A stretch of 8,654 bases of DNA, taken from the NCBI GenBank assembly GCA_020853515.1, contig JADYYU010000150.1:1-8654 (forward strand), written 5' to 3'. The DNA is from Chitinophagaceae bacterium. Lineage in GTDB: Bacteria > Bacteroidota > Bacteroidia > Chitinophagales > Chitinophagaceae. The notes under the pieces were generated by a model. The model saw only the letters and a list, made by a program, of their open reading frames with translations. It did not search any database and was not told the DNA's origin. Position 1 is the first letter of the stretch. Each line of letters begins with the position of its first letter. The translations under genes and the position numbers were made by a program. Positions 5,853-8,654 of the stretch are shown one piece after another.

Positions 5853-7010
5853 ATGCCTCATTATTATTCTTTAGGAAAAATCCCCCATAAAAGACATACC
5901 CAGTTTCGTAAGCCTGACGGAGGACTGTATAGTGAACAATTATTCAGCACTGAAGGTTTTTCTAATAATTATTCACTATTGTATCATGTGCATCCGCCAA
6001 CGAAAATCATAAAGTCAGAAGAACCCACTGATATTCAACCGGTGATCGCTACGCAAAACATCCTGAAACATCGGAGCTTTCAGGGCTTTAAAGTAAAGCC
6101 TGTGGCCGATTATCTCAACAGCCGCAGACCGGTGCTGATCAACATCGATTGCCATATTACCTTAGCTGCACCTCAGGAAAGTATGAGCAGCTATTTTTAT
6201 AAAAATGCAGATGCCGACGAGGTGATCTTCATACATGAAGGCAGCGGTAAAATGCTGACCCAATACGGAGAACTTCCTTTTTCATACGGCGATTACATCG
6301 TGATACCAAGGGGGTGCATCTATCAGATACAATTTGATACGCCGGATAACAGACTGCTGATCATAGAGTCTTTCGGCCCTATCCGTTTTCCTAAAAGATA
6401 TAAAAGCAACGAAGGACAACTGATGGAACATTCGCCCTATTGCGAACGCGATATCCGCAAGCCCCAGGACCTGAAAACCTACGATGAAACCGGTGAGTTT
6501 ATGATCTATACAAAAAAGAAAAACCTGTTGTACCCGATCACCTACGGCACGCATCCTTTTGATGTGGTAGGCTGGGATGGCTGCGAGTACCCTTATATAT
6601 TTTCAATTCACGATTTTGAACCAATTACTGGCCGTGTGCATCAGCCGCCACCGGTACACCAAACTTTTGACGGTAAAGATTTTGTGATCTGCTCTTTTGT
6701 GCCCCGTTTGTACGATTATCATCCGGAATCAATACCGGCCCCATACAATCATAGCAATATCGACAGTGATGAGGTGTTGTATTATGTAGATGGGGAATTT
6801 ATGAGCCGTAAGCATGTAACGCGCGGCATGATCACTTTACATCCAAGTGGCATTCCGCATGGTCCGCATCCCGGAGCTGTAGAAAAAAGTATCGGCAAAA
6901 AAGAAACACCCGAACTGGCTGTGATGATCGATACTTTCAGACCTTTACATCTGACCAATTATGCATTGGACATTGAAGACGAAAATTATGTGATGAGCTG
7001 GGCGGAGTAA
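5853..7010 (+). CDS. hmgA: Homogentisate 1,2-dioxygenase
   Basis: HmgA opens the ring of homogentisate with O2 to give maleylacetoacetate in tyrosine and phenylalanine breakdown; it is a cytoplasmic Fe(II) cupin enzyme. The protein has 385 residues, shorter than the human or Pseudomonas enzymes (about 430-445) but usual for the Bacteroidota form. The start GKIPHKRHTQFRKPDG (8-23) is typical. A first cupin covers about 95-175 (NADADEVIFIHEGSGK, 118-133; GDYIVIPRG, 146-154) and a second about 255-345. RVHQPPPVHQTF (261-272), YNHSNIDSDEV (298-308), LHPSGIPHGPHPG (329-341) are signatures. From memory of human HGD, its ligands H335, E341 and H371 align without gaps to H300, D306 and H336, with E307 next to D306, so the carboxylate ligand is either D306 or E307. 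No Shine-Dalgarno is seen. The gene follows the haemoglobin gene by 100 bp, probably with its own promoter. The usual partners (hpd, fahA, maleylacetoacetate isomerase) are absent from the window. Confidence 0.92.
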   Translation: MPHYYSLGKIPHKRHTQFRKPDGGLYSEQLFSTEGFSNNYSLLYHVHPPTKIIKSEEPTDIQPVIATQNILKHRSFQGFKVKPVADYLNSRRPVLINIDCHITLAAPQESMSSYFYKNADADEVIFIHEGSGKMLTQYGELPFSYGDYIVIPRGCIYQIQFDTPDNRLLIIESFGPIRFPKRYKSNEGQLMEHSPYCERDIRKPQDLKTYDETGEFMIYTKKKNLLYPITYGTHPFDVVGWDGCEYPYIFSIHDFEPITGRVHQPPPVHQTFDGKDFVICSFVPRLYDYHPESIPAPYNHSNIDSDEVLYYVDGEFMSRKHVTRGMITLHPSGIPHGPHPGAVEKSIGKKETPELAVMIDTFRPLHLTNYALDIEDENYVMSWAE

Positions 7011-7016
7011 ATGATT

Positions 7017-7069
7017 TGTCCGCCGAGGCGGATGATAATTTGATAATTTGATGTCCGCCGTGGCGGATG
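7017..7069. repeat. Pair of GC-rich inverted repeats, TCCGCC-GA-GGCGGA and TCCGCC-GT-GGCGGA
   Basis: Two 14-base palindromic elements lie at 7019-7032 and 7054-7067, 35 bases apart start to start, identical except for the last of the two central bases (GA versus GT). Each could fold into a short hairpin (five G/C-rich pairs with a four-base loop), and G-T wobble pairs may extend it on both sides. They lie just after hmgA in otherwise AT-rich spacer, so they stand out in composition. No T run follows either, so an intrinsic terminator is not supported. The word GGCGGA also occurs at 7001-7006 (end of hmgA) and 7092-7097. Similar GC-rich mini-palindromes scattered between genes are, as far as I recall, common in some Bacteroidota genomes. 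Confidence 0.8.
7034..7049 (+). repeat. Two tandem copies of GATAATTT between the palindromes
   Basis: The 8-base unit GATAATTT is present twice without interruption (7034-7041 and 7042-7049), followed by a partial GAT. It forms the AT-rich linker between the two GC-rich palindromes and so appears to be part of the same repeat element. Copy number could vary between strains. Confidence 0.6.
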
Positions 7070-7186
7070 GCACTTTAAGAATGTGCGCAGCGGCGGAGAC
7101 AATGAGCACTTAACCCTGAATACTGATTCTTTGATGCTCGAAACATCCTGACTAATTAATCATCATCCCTGATCCCTTCTGCCCTC

Positions 7187-8654
7187 TTACAACTTGCTAA
7201 TCTTCCTGACCACTTTGGCACCTTGTTCATTTTCAATAGAGAAAATATAATTACCGCTTGGCAGCTTGCTCATATCTATACTCACCGACCTTGCCTGAGA
7301 GGGTTTGACACTTAGCAGCTTGCCGCTCAGGTCAAATAAGTACAATATGTAGTTTTCCGTATTCTCAAATTCAACTTGCATAAAATCCGAAACCGGATTT
7401 GGGAATATTTTTAACTGGAAAGCATCGGCGACGTCGTTGATCCCTTCTCCGCCCGAAATGAAATATTCATGCGCGCCGATATCAATTTTAGAACCTGAAA
7501 TTCTGTTCAGACCATAGTAATCAGTTGCAGAAGGTGAAAGGTTCTGTAGGTCTCCTTTGTCAATGCAGGTACTGCTGCCGAGCAGATGAAAATCTTTTCC
7601 GATTGCATTGTCGGTATGTCCGCAGATCGTTGTTGGATTCACCAGTTGTGGATTTGCGTTGATCACATTATGGATAGTGTCGCCGTTGCGTTGCACTCCG
7701 GGGGACGCCTGCAGATTTTCAAAAAAAGGATACTCGATCCAATTGTAATCAAAAGTGTAAAAAGTGGCGTCGGCTACAAACACATCCGGCTTTAAGCCGT
7801 AATTAGTAGACTCATTACCAAAGAAAATATTATTCTGAATATAAAGTTGCGAGGTGGTGCCAAAAACATTAATAGCCGCGCCATTATTGGTGGCTTTATT
7901 CTTTATAAAATCATTATTGTAGATCCATGCTTTGCAGCTATGAATGTAAATGCCGGCACCAAAAAAATTTGCATAATTATTGGCAATCATATTATCGCGA
8001 ATGATGTATTCCGTACTGTCCCATATCCCATTATTATTGTGCGAAATATGAATGGCCCCGCCGCCATCTGTTAGTCCACAGGCTGCATCCAGCATTTGGT
8101 TATTGCTGATCAGGTTTTTTTCGATGGTGGTTTTACCCATAGTACATGCGATAGCTGCCAGGCGCTGATTGACATTATGATGAATTTTATTACCACGTAA
8201 AATATTATGCCCTCCGTCTACCCGGATTGTCCCCATCCCAATTTCGTTGTTGCTATTGCTGTCTATTTCATTATTTTCAAAAAGCATCTCACTGAAAATA
8301 GTAAATACCGTACCGCCTTCTTCGTTGTGATGAAATCGATTGTCGTGAATTTTAAGATAGCCCCCCATGTAAGTGTCAAATTTGAATGCGGATACACGTG
8401 TTGCATTGTGATGCATATTGCAGTATTCCAGTTCAAAAATCTGGTTAGGTTTAAGAGACCCTACAATAACGCTGCCTACACTTTGATTTGCAATACTGTG
8501 GCAATGGGTAAATTCGCAATGTGATACTTTTAACGCTCTGTAAAATATAAACAAAGCGGCATTGTCATTCATAGGTGCATTCACACCATGTTTGGTATCT
8601 TTCACAATACAATATGAAAGCAAGCTGCTATCTGTGCCTGCAAATTCATTAAAA
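7187..8654 (-). CDS. Secreted right-handed beta-helix protein with T9SS C-terminal sorting domain (N-terminus outside window)
   Basis: The frame is open from the window edge (last full codon 8651-8653) to TAA at 7187-7189, giving 488 residues. A TTG at 8621-8623 could pass as a start, but the residues upstream (FNEFAGTDSS) continue the same repeat style without a stop, so the true start lies outside. About 7650-8654 encodes parallel beta-helix repeats built on the pattern NxIxxNxxxxGGAI, for example RDNMIANNYANFFGAGIYIH and ENNEIDSNSNNEIGMGTIRV. Next comes a segment with CIDKGD, then TDYYGLNRISGSKIDIGAHEY (encoded at about 7460-7560), typical of the choice-of-anchor Q region at the end of such helices. 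The last 77 or so residues (about 7190-7420) are a T9SS sorting domain: KIFPNPVSDFMQVEF, LFDLSGKLL and LPSGNYIFSI, ending VVRKISKL. Polysaccharide lyase or adhesin-like roles are known for this fold, but no catalytic site can be assigned here. It faces hmgA tail to tail across the repeat-bearing spacer. Confidence 0.88.
   Translation of the reverse strand, partial: FNEFAGTDSSLLSYCIVKDTKHGVNAPMNDNAALFIFYRALKVSHCEFTHCHSIANQSVGSVIVGSLKPNQIFELEYCNMHHNATRVSAFKFDTYMGGYLKIHDNRFHHNEEGGTVFTIFSEMLFENNEIDSNSNNEIGMGTIRVDGGHNILRGNKIHHNVNQRLAAIACTMGKTTIEKNLISNNQMLDAACGLTDGGGAIHISHNNNGIWDSTEYIIRDNMIANNYANFFGAGIYIHSCKAWIYNNDFIKNKATNNGAAINVFGTTSQLYIQNNIFFGNESTNYGLKPDVFVADATFYTFDYNWIEYPFFENLQASPGVQRNGDTIHNVINANPQLVNPTTICGHTDNAIGKDFHLLGSSTCIDKGDLQNLSPSATDYYGLNRISGSKIDIGAHEYFISGGEGINDVADAFQLKIFPNPVSDFMQVEFENTENYILYLFDLSGKLLSVKPSQARSVSIDMSKLPSGNYIFSIENEQGAKVVRKISKL

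Noticed and set aside
7019..7067. GC-rich palindromes as intrinsic terminators of hmgA or the beta-helix gene
   Set aside because: Neither hairpin is followed by a T run on either strand, the stems are short, and the element occurs twice with a fixed spacing, which fits a repeat better.
7847..8524. Plus-strand open frames opposite the beta-helix gene (7847-8074 and 8207-8524)
   Set aside because: They are antisense to a clearly coding, repeat-structured gene, have no recognisable domain and no promoter, and look like shadows.
8621..8623. TTG as the start codon of the beta-helix protein
   Set aside because: The frame continues upstream to the window edge without a stop and with the same type of residues, and a secreted T9SS cargo needs a signal peptide that is not present at this TTG. 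The gene is partial.

Overview
The window comes from a member of the Bacteroidota, probably a Chitinophagaceae/Sphingobacteriia-type or environmental relative. Three things point there. Two secreted proteins end in type IX secretion (T9SS) C-terminal sorting domains. Several gene starts are preceded by the Bacteroidota -7 box TAnnTTTG, and most lack a Shine-Dalgarno sequence. The homogentisate dioxygenase is of the short form (385 aa) found in this phylum. No RNA gene, CRISPR array, insertion sequence or prophage gene was found. Coding density is high and no gene-free stretch reaches 300 bases; the longest are 5153-5356, 7011-7186 and 577-731.

Layout. At the left edge (1-576, minus strand) is the N-terminal part of a secreted SGNH/GDSL-type hydrolase that runs off the window. 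Divergent from it is a tight three-gene cluster (732-4506, plus strand). It holds a large secreted Asp-box (BNR/sortilin-like) beta-propeller protein with a T9SS tail, a YjjG-like HAD hydrolase that begins on the base after the propeller stop codon, and, 7 bp later, rfbC/rmlC (dTDP-4-dehydrorhamnose 3,5-epimerase). A small beta-barrel-like exported protein (4514-5152, minus) converges on rfbC with only 7 bp between stop codons. Next come a group III truncated haemoglobin (5357-5752, plus) with a well-formed Bacteroidota promoter, and homogentisate 1,2-dioxygenase hmgA (5853-7010, plus). A 176-bp spacer carrying GC-rich inverted repeats and a short AT-rich tandem repeat follows. The right edge (7187-8654, minus) is the C-terminal part of a right-handed beta-helix protein with a T9SS tail, whose start lies outside the window.

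How the genes may work together. The 732-4506 cluster is probably one transcript joining a T9SS cargo protein, a phosphatase and a dTDP-rhamnose enzyme. A link to cell-surface glycan is conceivable but not shown. The haemoglobin and hmgA are neighbours on the same strand, and HmgA consumes O2 in tyrosine/phenylalanine breakdown, but a -7 box between them suggests separate promoters. I did not find a clearly new biological system. The features most worth a second look are the 7019-7067 repeat pair, the propeller-HAD-rmlC gene order, and the carboxylate position in the HmgA iron site.
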